Positions 1-8,645 are shown, numbered from the stretch's first letter. The stretch is 16,665 nucleotides of DNA from an uncultured Neisseriaceae bacterium (GCA_937952895.1 CALFYC010000020.1:1-16665); one strand, 5' to 3'. Numbers and translations are program-made. Notes: generated by a model from the letters alone, not told the origin.

Positions 1-72
1 TATTTTAATAAGAATATTTAATTTAATAAATTAGTATAAAATACGGGATAATATAAATATTGAGAAAAACTG

Positions 73-858
73 ATGGAAATAATAGTTGATTGGAAAAAAT
101 TTAATTTTAATAAACATATTTTTTTCAATTGTAGTAATGAAATAAATAATATTATTGAACCATTGATTAAACATTTTGGTTTAAATAGTTTTGTATTTTG
201 TAAAAATTATAATGACGGTTCAGAAATACGTTTAACCAATCAACCGGAATGGGCAAAATATTATTATATTAATCAACTATATAAAAAAAGCCAATTTGAA
301 AATAATTCAATCATTTTTAATAAACAGTTTTTAATTTGGTCCCATTTACCTAATCATAAACCGATTTTAGATGAAGCAAAAAAATTTGGAATTGATTATG
401 GTATTACTTTAATTAATCCAACTGAGGATGGAGTTGAATTTTATTTTCTTGGAACTACTTTAGCTAATTCAAATATTATTAATAAATACATTTCTAATAT
501 TGATCTTTTGGATAAATTTTCAGTGTATTTTAAAAACGTTGCTAGTAAATTAATACACCAAGCCTATAATGAACGATTGATTATTAATAATAAGCTGTCG
601 ACATCTTCTAATACAACAAATAAACTTTCTTTAGTTGAACGAGACGAATTTCTGATGGATATTATGCAAATTAAATTAACCAGGCGTGAATTAGATTGTG
701 CGAAATATTTAGCTAAAGGTTTTACGTCAAAAATGATTGCAATTCAACTAAATATTTCTTATAGAACTGTTGAAGAGTACATTAATAAACTTAAACAAAA
801 AACGGGTCAATATACTAAAGTTGAACTTGTTAGTTATTTTAATCAATGGTTTTTATAA
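73..858 (+). CDS. LuxR-family transcriptional regulator
   Basis: A 261-residue cytoplasmic DNA-binding regulator. Residues about 200-261 form a LuxR/GerE helix-turn-helix: LTRRELDCAKYLAKG begins it, with the typical spacing to the recognition helix around NISYRTVEEYINKLK. Residues about 15-165 form a mixed alpha/beta sensor-like region of roughly the length of an autoinducer-binding domain, but I cannot point to the conserved Trp/Tyr/Asp ligand set of acyl-homoserine-lactone receptors. There is no receiver domain, so it is not an NarL-type response regulator. It looks like a LuxR solo: no luxI-like synthase is visible nearby. The start has only a weak ribosome site (GAG about 8 bases upstream). 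Several TATAAA/GATAAT-like hexamers lie at 35-57, but the leader is so AT-rich that no single promoter can be chosen. Ligand and targets are unknown. Confidence 0.88.
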   Translation: MEIIVDWKKFNFNKHIFFNCSNEINNIIEPLIKHFGLNSFVFCKNYNDGSEIRLTNQPEWAKYYYINQLYKKSQFENNSIIFNKQFLIWSHLPNHKPILDEAKKFGIDYGITLINPTEDGVEFYFLGTTLANSNIINKYISNIDLLDKFSVYFKNVASKLIHQAYNERLIINNKLSTSSNTTNKLSLVERDEFLMDIMQIKLTRRELDCAKYLAKGFTSKMIAIQLNISYRTVEEYINKLKQKTGQYTKVELVSYFNQWFL

Positions 859-875
859 TTTACTTATGCTATAAT
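847..875 (+). promoter_or_regulatory. ssrA promoter with extended -10
   Basis: A perfect TATAAT (870-875) is preceded by TG one base upstream (867-868), making an extended -10 element. The -35 region about 17 bases upstream (TGGTTT, 847-852) is poor, as is common with extended -10 promoters. The predicted start of transcription, about 882, lies just ahead of the mature tmRNA 5' end at 895. The promoter overlaps the last codons of the luxR-type gene. Confidence 0.6.
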
Positions 876-894
876 TTTGTATTCCTCAAAGTTC

Positions 895-1283
895 GGGGGT
901 GACACGGCTTCGACGGGGGTTACAAAGCAATTAGAGTGCATACCGTGATTTCAGATTCACGTAAATCGCTGAGAAAAATTAAATGCAAACGATAATAACT
1001 TTGCAGGTGGTTTAGCAGCAGCGTAAGCTGTTAATAAATCATCTTACTGGCTAATTTATTAGCTAGCGCCGCCTTGATCTGTCTATAGGTTGAGTTACGG
1101 TGTCAGATTAATAGACTATTGTATAATTTGATTACTTGGTTATGCTGAATTAAATAGTAATTAGCTAAGATTAAGCTTGTTAGGCCGGCGTGATCGAGGT
1201 GAAATTTAAAAGACCTTGCTAAGTATGTAGGACTCGTTGTAGAGGACTTTCGGACGCGGGTTCAATTCCCGCCACCTCCACCA
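895..1283 (+). ncRNA. ssrA: transfer-messenger RNA (tmRNA)
   Basis: One-piece tmRNA of 389 bases that rescues stalled ribosomes and tags the unfinished protein for proteolysis. The 5' end GGGGGTG (895-901) pairs with CACCTCC near the 3' end, forming the tRNA-like acceptor stem, and the 5' part continues with the family signature GGCTTCGACGGGG. The T-arm is clear at the 3' end (GCGGG, TTCAATT, CCCGC), followed by an encoded CCA (1281-1283). The tag frame starts at the GCA resume codon at 985. No strong rho-independent terminator follows: there is only a 5-bp ACCAT/ATGGT hairpin at 1280-1298 with no T run. The 3' ends of ssrA genes are common integration sites for islands, but I see no second copy of this 3' end in the window. 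Confidence 0.97.
985..1026 (+). other. tmRNA proteolysis-tag reading frame
   Basis: Thirteen codons from the GCA resume codon to TAA encode ANDNNFAGGLAAA. With the alanine charged on tmRNA itself, the tag is A-ANDNNFAGGLAAA. The AND start and small hydrophobic end (LAAA) match the recognition pattern for SspB/ClpXP-type proteolysis. Two things differ from the E. coli tag ANDENYALAA: asparagine replaces glutamate at the fourth tag-encoded residue, and Gly-Gly is inserted in the middle. Confidence 0.92.
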
Positions 1284-1438
1284 TCCAATTAAAATGGTAT
1301 GACTCTCGATAATATGTTAAATTTTTCAGAAATTTACACGAATATTTTAGGTTGGGTTTTTATCTTAAAAATATCTACAAACGCCAATCTTGGATAAGAA
1401 TTGCTATGGCTTAATTTTGGAGGCATTGTGAGCGATTA

Positions 1439-1467
1439 TTTAAATTATACTTAATATATGTTATAAT
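1439..1467 (+). promoter_or_regulatory. putative sigma-70 promoter upstream of the NRPS operon
   Basis: TATAAT (1462-1467) with an upstream TG at 1459-1460 gives an extended -10. A TTTAAA hexamer (1439-1444, four of six matches to the -35 consensus) lies exactly 17 bases upstream. This is the best promoter between ssrA and the first frameshifted ORF at 1552, and therefore the candidate promoter for the whole 1552-10535 unit. The predicted leader is about 78 bases and contains the palindrome at 1496-1510. Confidence 0.5.
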
Positions 1468-1495
1468 CTGAGCTAGATTAATTATATGTATGAGC

Positions 1496-1510
1496 TTGTA
1501 AATTTTACAA
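1496..1510. promoter_or_regulatory. 15-bp palindrome in the operon leader (candidate operator)
   Basis: TTGTAAA and TTTACAA form perfect 7-base arms around a single T. The pairing extends outward with interruptions: TATGAGC on the left and GCTTATG on the right can also pair with G-U wobbles across an ATT bulge. It sits about 29 bases downstream of the -10 element and 42 bases before the ATG at 1552. It could be an operator for a dimeric regulator or an RNA hairpin in the 5' leader. It is not a match to the GC-richer classical lux box. Confidence 0.35.
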
Positions 1511-1551
1511 ATTGCTTATGTTCATAGATATTATTATTGAGAGAGATTTTT

Positions 1552-2235
1552 ATGCAAAACTTTCAATTTAAAAATTCAGTTAAAATAGTATTTGTTAAGA
1601 ATCAAAGTGAAGAATTATCGAATCTAATAGGTGGTCTTGTGATTTATGGTGGTGATTCAATTAAGATTAATAATATTTATGATTAATTTATTAAATCCAT
1701 TTCCAATTTCAAGATTTTGAGTTTAATAGAATCGAGCCCAATCCATACTATTATACGTTAGAAAAAGATATACAAATTTGTGAAGCAAAAAGAATTGACT
1801 TTATTCTTGCGCTTTGTGGAGGTTCTGTTATATATGTTGGGGACGTTTATTTTTTTTAGCTGTAAATTATCCGAAAAATGATACTTGGCCAATATTCACT
1901 GGCAAAGACTATCCTATTACGAATTCAATAAAACTTGGAGTAGTCTTAACTCTGCCAGCAAACGGTTCAGGAAGGAATTGTGAAGCTGTAATCTCTAGAC
2001 GTAATATTAATGAAAACGGTTTTTTATAAATTCAGATGTTTGTCCTATTTACTCCATTGCAAGATGGATTTGCTGAATCAGTACTTAAATCATTTATTCA
2101 AGTAGCTCTATGTACTATATCTGGCCAGCAAAATTATAAAGCAAGGGTAACCTGGGGGGTATTAGGGGTTATATTGGTCTAGGTGTGGATAGCGATTTGT
2201 TTATAAATCTAATTGATCTTAGTTTAAGAGAGTAA
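1552..2235 (+). pseudogene. frameshifted ORF of unknown function (first gene of NRPS operon)
   Basis: A good start is present: ATG at 1552 preceded by GAGAGAG. It opens a frame that stops at 1686. Protein-like sequence continues in other frames: frame of 1719 (EFNRIEPNPYYYTLEKD and on) to the T8 run at 1850-1857; then the frame of 1814 (LAVNYPKNDTWPIFTGKD and on) to the T6 run at 2020-2025; then fragments ending in KGNLGGIRGYIGLGVDSDL, which stops at 2235 after a frame change near the G6 run at 2154-2159. Joined, the pieces would make a protein of roughly 220 residues. I do not recognise the family. The pattern is that of a gene broken by several single-base indels, mostly at homopolymers. 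It ends just before the next broken ORF, which suggests an ancestral operon. Transcriptional slippage or an assembly error are alternatives. Confidence 0.5.
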
Positions 2236-2236
2236 T

Positions 2237-2545
2237 ATGAATTAAATTATTGGCAAACGATAGTATTGATATCACCACAAGTTATGCGATTAAAAAAGAT
2301 GAAAAATGTAACAAATTATTCAAATTCACAAGAAGTGTTTGGCATATTGGCTTTAATGATGAATTTTATGCAATTGATACGTCAATTTTGAAGACTGAAA
2401 TTTTTTTCAAAATTTTGGTATAAAGATTAAGATTAGTCAATCTGGTATAAATTTTGATGTTGATCTTATTTATGTTTTAGTTGTTAAATCATCAGGAAAT
2501 ACTTTGGATAAAAATAAAGATATAGGGAATACTTTTAATGAATAA
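2237..2545 (+). pseudogene. second frameshifted ORF, overlapping the NRPS start
   Basis: ATG at 2237 follows AGAGAG and lies one base after the stop of the preceding broken ORF. Its own frame stops after two codons. The frame starting at 2241 carries protein-like sequence (IKLLANDSIDITTSYAIKK and on) up to a T7 run at 2401-2407. After that the frame shifts and continues as FGIKIKISQSGINFDVDL to a stop at 2543-2545, which overlaps the NRPS start by 8 bases. An intact form would be about 100 residues. The function is not recognised. The overlap means the NRPS was probably translated in coupling with this gene before it decayed. The NRPS retains its own ribosome site, so loss of this gene need not silence it. 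Confidence 0.45.
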
Positions 2546-5500
2546 GATTAAATTATCACCATACCATAAGATATTTTACAATGAATGGCAACTAGACCCA
2601 TCTTCGAGTAAATATAATATTGTTTTTGATCAGACGTTTTCTAAAACACTTGATGTTCCAAAATTAACATTTGCACTTGAGAGGTTTGTTGCAGAGCATT
2701 TTATTATAAATAGCCACATCATAGAAGATGATAATGAGTTATATTGGGTTTCAAACACACAAAGTTGTATACTGGAACACTTTGATAGTTACTTATCTCC
2801 ACAAATATATGAATATGTTTCACGTCCATTTGATCTAAGATCTTCACCGTTATATCGTTTTGCAATTTTTAATGAATTTGATGGTAAATATAGATTAATT
2901 CTAGTATTACACCACATTATAATTGATGGCAACTCATTTGATGAATTTATCATGAAGATATCTCATTATTATAATAACATTGAGTATAAAAATAATATTA
3001 ATATTGATGAACAAAAACAATCTATTGACCAAACAGTAAGTGTTATTAACGAAAAAATAAATTCTGGCTTAAAATATAGTGAGTTATTTTGGCGTAATGT
3101 GCTAATTAATACTGAATCTGTTGATTTAAGGTTTGTAAGATGTTCTACTGTAGAACAACCAGTCAAATCTGTAAATGGACATATAGGAGAATTTCGATTT
3201 GAGTTTTCAGCTGATATTTTTGATAGATTAATAATATTAAAGAATAACTTTAATATTACTCCAAATTCATATGGGATAAATATTTTTGCTATACTGTTAA
3301 ATCGTTATAATTCACAGTCAAATTTCGCAATTGCTTATCCTACTTTAATAAAAGAGCACGCGGGATTAATCTATGGTGCTGGAGTTACTACAAGTATTTA
3401 CCCATTTTACCTGAAAGATAGTACTACATTATTGGATCTTTTTACACAATATAATGAATTTATTCAAAAATCAAAAGATTCGCATTTAAATTATTATCCT
3501 ATAAATAAATTAATAGCTGAATTTAATAGAGATGTATTTGATGTGTTCTTTGCTCAGACTAAACTTAGAGATAGTAAATTTATATTTAATAATGTGGAAA
3601 CTATTAGTGTTAATAAAGAGTTTAATTTTGATGTTCCAACAAAGTTTTTACTTGAATATGAATTGTCTCAAAAAAAATTGAGCTATCGATTAAGATATGA
3701 TGCTACACAATTTGATCCACTGATTATAGAACAGTTTATCAATCATTATAAAAAAATATTTGTGGATATATTAATAGATTTGGAACATAACGATACAAAT
3801 AAATTAATATCAAGCTATCAGATATTGTCGGAAGGGGAATATAAAAAAATATTGTATGAATGGAATCAAACATATAAACAATATCCAGAAAATAAGACAA
3901 TTCATGCTTTATTTGAAGAGCAGGTAAAGAAAACTCCTAATAATGTAGCTATAGCATTTGAAGGCAACGAATTAACTTATTCTGAACTTAATGTCAAATC
4001 TAATCAGCTAGCAAATTATATGAAAATAAACTGTGATATAAATCAAGGAGAGTTAATAGCACTATGCTTAGACAGAAATGAGTACATGTTAATTGCAATT
4101 ATGGCTGTTTTAAAATCTGGCAAAGCATATGTTCCTATGGATATAAAGAATTATCCTGATAACAGAATTATTTATGTATTAAAAAATACCAAAGCCGAAG
4201 TAATTTTGACAAATGAAATTTATGTGAATAAGATATCTAATATCACAAGTAAGCAAAATAACTGCATAAGTCATATAATTGCAATCGATAGTGCAAGTCT
4301 ACAAAGTGAAATTATAGCTGAAAGCATTGAGAGTTTGAATGATTCACATAAGTATGCTATTTCGAAAGATTTGGCATATGTAATATATACTAGTGGAACT
4401 ACGGGTAATCCTAAAGGTGTAATGGTTGAGCATAGGAGTGTAATAAACTATGTTACCTATTTAATTAATGATAACAATTTGGGTGGTAGTGATGTTGGTA
4501 GTCAGTATACAGGTTTTGATTTTGATGCTTTAGTAATCGAAATCTATCCAATTCTTCTATCTGGTGCAAAATTATGTATTATAAAAGAAGAAGATAAGCT
4601 TGATCCAGTAAAAATTAATAATTTTTTTATACATCATAAAGTTACGTACGCTTTTCTCCCACCACAAATAGCACAAATGTTTTTTGCATTTCATAATACG
4701 AGTCTAAAAAATTTAATTGTAGGTGGAGATAAATTACATAAGTATAATAACCAAAATTATCGTATTATTAATGCATATGGTCCTACCGAAACCACGGTCC
4801 AATCAAATAGATTCATCGTGGATAAATTTTATAATAATATTCCAATTGGTAAGCCGATTAGAAATGTAACTAATTACATATTAGATGCTAATTTAAGTCC
4901 ACTTCCAGTCGGCGCAATAGGGGAGCTATTTATTGGTGGAGATGGAGTTACAAGGGGCTATTTAAATAATCCAGAATTAACAAAGGAGAGATTTATAGCT
5001 AACCCATTCCAAAGTAAATCTGATAAGAAAAGAGATAAGAATGATAGAATATATAAGACTGGAGATTTAGTTCGTTATTTATCAAATGGTAATATAGAAT
5101 ATATTGGTCGGAATGACTTTCAAGTAAAAATTAGAGGTTACCGTATTGAATTGGGAGATATTGAAACTACTTTATCTAAATACCCTGGTATAAAAGAATG
5201 TGTCGTATTAGCTTTAGATCATGAGAATAGTTTAATTAATGATCCCAAAAGCAAAATAGATAATTCCAATAAAATTGGGAATAATATTAAATTTTCAAAT
5301 TCTATTATAAATGAACAATTTTTAGATGAAAAACTTTCTGAACAAGGTGTATTAGATGGTAAATTAGATATGCTACCAATCCAAGAGTGGTTTTTTAATC
5401 AAGATTTTATAAATGTTAATTATTGGAATCAGTCATTTTTAATTAGAACACCTAAACTTAATAAAGATTTATTAAGATATAGTATTGTCAAATTAGTAGA

Positions 5501-8500
5501 ATATCATGATAGTTTTCGATTGAGATATAAACTCAGTAAAACAAAATTATCTTACACGCAATATTACGCAAATGATTTACGAGATGCATATAATAATCCT
5601 TATAAATCAGAGTTTGATTTAGAGAATTATAATTCTAAATCAATATATTTAAGAGAGTTAGATATTACTCAAATATCTTATAAGGAGGGTACACAAGAAT
5701 TTAATAATGAACTATATAGAATTTTAACTGATTGGCAAAGTGATTTTAACATTGAAAATGGACCGTTAAGTAGCTTTGGTTATATATCTGGCTTTCATGA
5801 TGGTAGTACAAGGGTATATTTCGCATTGCATCATTTATTGATAGATACTGTTAGTTGGCGTATTATTTTAAATGATTTACAAAGAGTCTATACCACTTTA
5901 GAGACAGCATATCAAAATGGTTGTCTAGGTGAACAAATGAGTAATCCATACTTGCTTGGTAAAAAAAGTACAAGCTATAGACAATGGATAGATATAGTTA
6001 AATCTTATTCAAGTATTTACGTTGATGAGAAAAATTATTGGATAGAAGAACTATTAGGATATGATAAGTTTAATTTACAATTATTAACATTAATTGAAAG
6101 TGAGAATTCAATTGAATCTAATGGAAAGATGGCAATTAATTTAAGTTCATTAACATTAACATTAGATAAAGACTATACTGATAAGCTAATTACAAAAAGT
6201 ATGTTAGCATTTAATAATCAAATTAATGATATGTTACTTACTGCTTTAGCTTTTGGGTTAAATGAATTTCTTGCTACAAACTGCCAATCAGATGTTAGAA
6301 GCTCACCAAACAGTATTTATATTAATTTAGAAGGACATGGGCGAGAGGATATAAATTCAAATGTAGATATTACGCGTACTATTGGATGGTTTACAACTAT
6401 GTTCCCCGTTAAGCTAACTATAGGTAATGATTTAATAGAAGGCTTAAACTCAATTAAGGAAACTTTACTTGCTATTCCTAATAAAGGGGTTGGTTATGGT
6501 GCATTATTTGGATATTCAAATAATTTGCCCTTAATAAGTTTTAACTACCTAGGGCAAATAAACCATAGTGAGTCGAATGATTTTTGGTCTATTACTGGTG
6601 AACCAAGTGGTCAGAATATAAGTTATGTTAATAAAGATCATAATATTCTCAATATCAATGGATGGATAGTTAATAAACAGCTTATATTTAATATTAATAG
6701 CCAATTAAATCAAGATAAACTTAATCAATTTGCAGATTTATTTAAGATAAAGTTAATTAATTTAATAGATATTACTAGTAAAATACAAAGAAATTATTTA
6801 ACACGTAATATGAATAATGTTGTCTTTCAAGAACATAAAAACATGGAATATACAAAAAACAATTTGGTTGTAGATAGTATGAACCTAAAGAGCAGCTACG
6901 TGGGAAACAAAGTTATTGAACTACATTCATCTACAAAATATTTAGTTGCTTATTATGTATCAGATTCTGAGTTAAACCAAAATATAATAAAAGATTATTT
7001 ACTAAAACATCTTCCACAATATTTAGTTCCTGCCGTATTTATTTGGTTACATGCAATGCCCTTAACATTAAATGGTAAGTTAGATAGAGCCTCTTTATCT
7101 AATATACAGTCAGTGGATGTAGACGAATATATTGCACCACAAAATCAAAGTGAATACTTAATCTGTAATGCATTTGCAAAGATTTTAGGTAAAAAACGTG
7201 TTGGTATAAACGATGATTTTTTTACCTTAGGCGGTGATTCAATATTAGCAATTACTTTAACGATGTCTTTGCAGGCAAATTTTTATCTTAATGTTCGTGA
7301 TATTTTTACATTTAGAACTCCTAATAAATTGGCGCAGAATATTACTTTATCTAAAGATTCTATAAAAAGTAGACTTCTTGCTGTTATGCAAGAGCATGCA
7401 TATACAGAGCTGCTTAAAAACAATTATAAAGAAAAAATAAATCCGAAAATTCATCAATACCTCTCATCAGTTGAAATATTACAGCCAGATGTGTCTAAGA
7501 AAAAAATAAAAACTATTTTATTAACTGGTGCCACAGGATACTTAGGGTGTAATATCCTAAATCAATTGCTTGAACTTACCGATTATAATATATATGCATT
7601 TGTGCGAGCTAGTTCTGAACAAGCAGCAATAGATCGTATTAATCATAAATACAAATTATATTTTAGTAGAGAATTAAATAAAGATAATTTTCTTAACTCA
7701 AGAGTATTCATATTAGCTGCAGATATTGAAAGACCTGATTTTGGTATAACTGAAGATCTATACGTTAAATTATTAGATGAGATTGATAGTGTGATTCATG
7801 TTGCTGCGTTAATTAAACAGTTTGGTAATTATGATATATTTTATATGGCAAATGTTCAGACTACAATAAATCTATTAGAATTTTCTAAATTGACTAAATT
7901 AAAGGACTTTCACTATATTTCGACACTCTCTCTTTTAAAAAACAATAATGATTCTTGCAGTGGCCAGGATAATTGTTATATAGAAGATGATTTACCTGAT
8001 GAGCTTGAGTTGTCAGATAGTAATATTTATTTAAAGACTAAACTAGAAGCTGAACGACAGCTCATGGAGTATCGTAACTATGGAATAAATACAAATATTT
8101 ATAGAGTTGGAAACCTAGCTTTTATGTTAAAAGATTGTTCTGTTCAAGAAAATATTGAGGTAGTTGGTTTTACCTATTGGTTAAAGTACATGCTGAGATC
8201 TAAACGTATTTTTTCAAAAAGTAAAATAGAAATATCGCCAGTTGATTTAACAGCAAAAGGTATAGTAAAATTGTTCGATAAAAAATGTTCAGTTAACAAA
8301 ATTTATCATTTATTTAATCCTCATTTATTTGATCTTGTGAATTATATGCAATCGAACAAGCAAATATCTATTAAAATATTATCAATGGTCGAATTTATTA
8401 AATACGTTATTGATGATTTAGATCATGCAATTGATACGGATTTAATCTTACGTTTTTTATTAGCACAAGGTTGGTTAGAGGTGGATGGAATATATCAATT

Positions 8501-8639
8501 TGCAGAAAGGAAGTATTTACAAGCTAAGACGCAATATATCTTAAAACTGTTAAATTTTGAATGGTCTCCGATTACAAATGAACAATTTAATAAGTACCTG
8601 AATAATATTTTTAAAATTACTCAAGATTTAGAGGTATAA
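2538..8639 (+). CDS. single-module NRPS: C - A(interrupted by E) - T - thioester reductase
   Basis: A 2033-residue nonribosomal peptide synthetase. Condensation domain, about 1-430, with intact HHIIIDG at 125-131. Adenylation domain from about 450: A3 YTSGTTGNPKG 617-627, A5 NAYGPTETT 745-753, A7 YKTGDL 839-844, A8 GRNDFQVKIRGYRIELG from 857. The adenylation domain is then interrupted by an epimerization domain (about 946-1420) and resumes with A9 LPQYLVP 1492-1498 and A10 LNGKLDR 1511-1517. Carrier domain with LGGDSI, phosphopantetheine Ser1568. C-terminal reductase: LTGATGYLG 1662-1670, Y1831/K1835. A manual alignment to GrsA gives specificity residues D663 A664 I667 F706 I727 G729 A746 V754 Q755 K1514, with no confident substrate, perhaps hydrophobic. 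No thioesterase: release should be reductive, to an aldehyde or alcohol. Ribosome site AGGGA at 2524-2528. All catalytic motifs look intact, unlike the broken genes upstream. Confidence 0.95.
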   Translation: MNKIKLSPYHKIFYNEWQLDPSSSKYNIVFDQTFSKTLDVPKLTFALERFVAEHFIINSHIIEDDNELYWVSNTQSCILEHFDSYLSPQIYEYVSRPFDLRSSPLYRFAIFNEFDGKYRLILVLHHIIIDGNSFDEFIMKISHYYNNIEYKNNINIDEQKQSIDQTVSVINEKINSGLKYSELFWRNVLINTESVDLRFVRCSTVEQPVKSVNGHIGEFRFEFSADIFDRLIILKNNFNITPNSYGINIFAILLNRYNSQSNFAIAYPTLIKEHAGLIYGAGVTTSIYPFYLKDSTTLLDLFTQYNEFIQKSKDSHLNYYPINKLIAEFNRDVFDVFFAQTKLRDSKFIFNNVETISVNKEFNFDVPTKFLLEYELSQKKLSYRLRYDATQFDPLIIEQFINHYKKIFVDILIDLEHNDTNKLISSYQILSEGEYKKILYEWNQTYKQYPENKTIHALFEEQVKKTPNNVAIAFEGNELTYSELNVKSNQLANYMKINCDINQGELIALCLDRNEYMLIAIMAVLKSGKAYVPMDIKNYPDNRIIYVLKNTKAEVILTNEIYVNKISNITSKQNNCISHIIAIDSASLQSEIIAESIESLNDSHKYAISKDLAYVIYTSGTTGNPKGVMVEHRSVINYVTYLINDNNLGGSDVGSQYTGFDFDALVIEIYPILLSGAKLCIIKEEDKLDPVKINNFFIHHKVTYAFLPPQIAQMFFAFHNTSLKNLIVGGDKLHKYNNQNYRIINAYGPTETTVQSNRFIVDKFYNNIPIGKPIRNVTNYILDANLSPLPVGAIGELFIGGDGVTRGYLNNPELTKERFIANPFQSKSDKKRDKNDRIYKTGDLVRYLSNGNIEYIGRNDFQVKIRGYRIELGDIETTLSKYPGIKECVVLALDHENSLINDPKSKIDNSNKIGNNIKFSNSIINEQFLDEKLSEQGVLDGKLDMLPIQEWFFNQDFINVNYWNQSFLIRTPKLNKDLLRYSIVKLVEYHDSFRLRYKLSKTKLSYTQYYANDLRDAYNNPYKSEFDLENYNSKSIYLRELDITQISYKEGTQEFNNELYRILTDWQSDFNIENGPLSSFGYISGFHDGSTRVYFALHHLLIDTVSWRIILNDLQRVYTTLETAYQNGCLGEQMSNPYLLGKKSTSYRQWIDIVKSYSSIYVDEKNYWIEELLGYDKFNLQLLTLIESENSIESNGKMAINLSSLTLTLDKDYTDKLITKSMLAFNNQINDMLLTALAFGLNEFLATNCQSDVRSSPNSIYINLEGHGREDINSNVDITRTIGWFTTMFPVKLTIGNDLIEGLNSIKETLLAIPNKGVGYGALFGYSNNLPLISFNYLGQINHSESNDFWSITGEPSGQNISYVNKDHNILNINGWIVNKQLIFNINSQLNQDKLNQFADLFKIKLINLIDITSKIQRNYLTRNMNNVVFQEHKNMEYTKNNLVVDSMNLKSSYVGNKVIELHSSTKYLVAYYVSDSELNQNIIKDYLLKHLPQYLVPAVFIWLHAMPLTLNGKLDRASLSNIQSVDVDEYIAPQNQSEYLICNAFAKILGKKRVGINDDFFTLGGDSILAITLTMSLQANFYLNVRDIFTFRTPNKLAQNITLSKDSIKSRLLAVMQEHAYTELLKNNYKEKINPKIHQYLSSVEILQPDVSKKKIKTILLTGATGYLGCNILNQLLELTDYNIYAFVRASSEQAAIDRINHKYKLYFSRELNKDNFLNSRVFILAADIERPDFGITEDLYVKLLDEIDSVIHVAALIKQFGNYDIFYMANVQTTINLLEFSKLTKLKDFHYISTLSLLKNNNDSCSGQDNCYIEDDLPDELELSDSNIYLKTKLEAERQLMEYRNYGINTNIYRVGNLAFMLKDCSVQENIEVVGFTYWLKYMLRSKRIFSKSKIEISPVDLTAKGIVKLFDKKCSVNKIYHLFNPHLFDLVNYMQSNKQISIKILSMVEFIKYVIDDLDHAIDTDLILRFLLAQGWLEVDGIYQFAERKYLQAKTQYILKLLNFEWSPITNEQFNKYLNNIFKITQDLEV
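5373..6797 (+). other. epimerization domain embedded in the adenylation domain
   Basis: Residues about 946-1420 of the NRPS. The E-domain signatures are clear: LPIQEWFF at 946-953, HHLLIDTVSWR at 1098-1108 (second His and the VSWR form typical of E rather than C domains), NLEGHGRE at 1263-1270 followed by TRTIGWFTTMFP, and FNYLGQ at 1335-1340. On the left it is joined by KECVVLALDHE (887-896), the strand after A8. On the right it is joined by KYLVAYYVSD (1467-1476), the strand before A9. These two are directly adjacent in ordinary adenylation domains. The domain therefore lies in the small C-terminal adenylation subdomain, before the carrier domain instead of after it. Confidence 0.9.
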
Positions 8640-8645
8640 ATTATT

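Noticed and set aside
1294..1298. Rho-independent terminator for ssrA from the ACCAT/ATGGT hairpin
   Set aside because: Stem of only five pairs, a nine-base loop and no T run; not credible as a terminator on its own.
1428..1454. A GGAGG-like ribosome site followed by a GTG-start ORF of 8 codons
   Set aside because: The Shine-Dalgarno match is good, but the ORF lies upstream of the best -10 element and has no attenuator-like context. It may be the remnant of an older gene start. Too little to call.
1814..2029. A 71-codon ORF as an independent gene
   Set aside because: Its start lies inside sequence better read in another frame, its first residues are out-of-frame translation, and there is no ribosome site. 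It is better explained as one piece of the frameshifted ORF 1552-2235.
2969..3166. Minus-strand ORF inside the NRPS
   Set aside because: Shadow of the condensation-domain coding frame, with no ribosome site or protein features.
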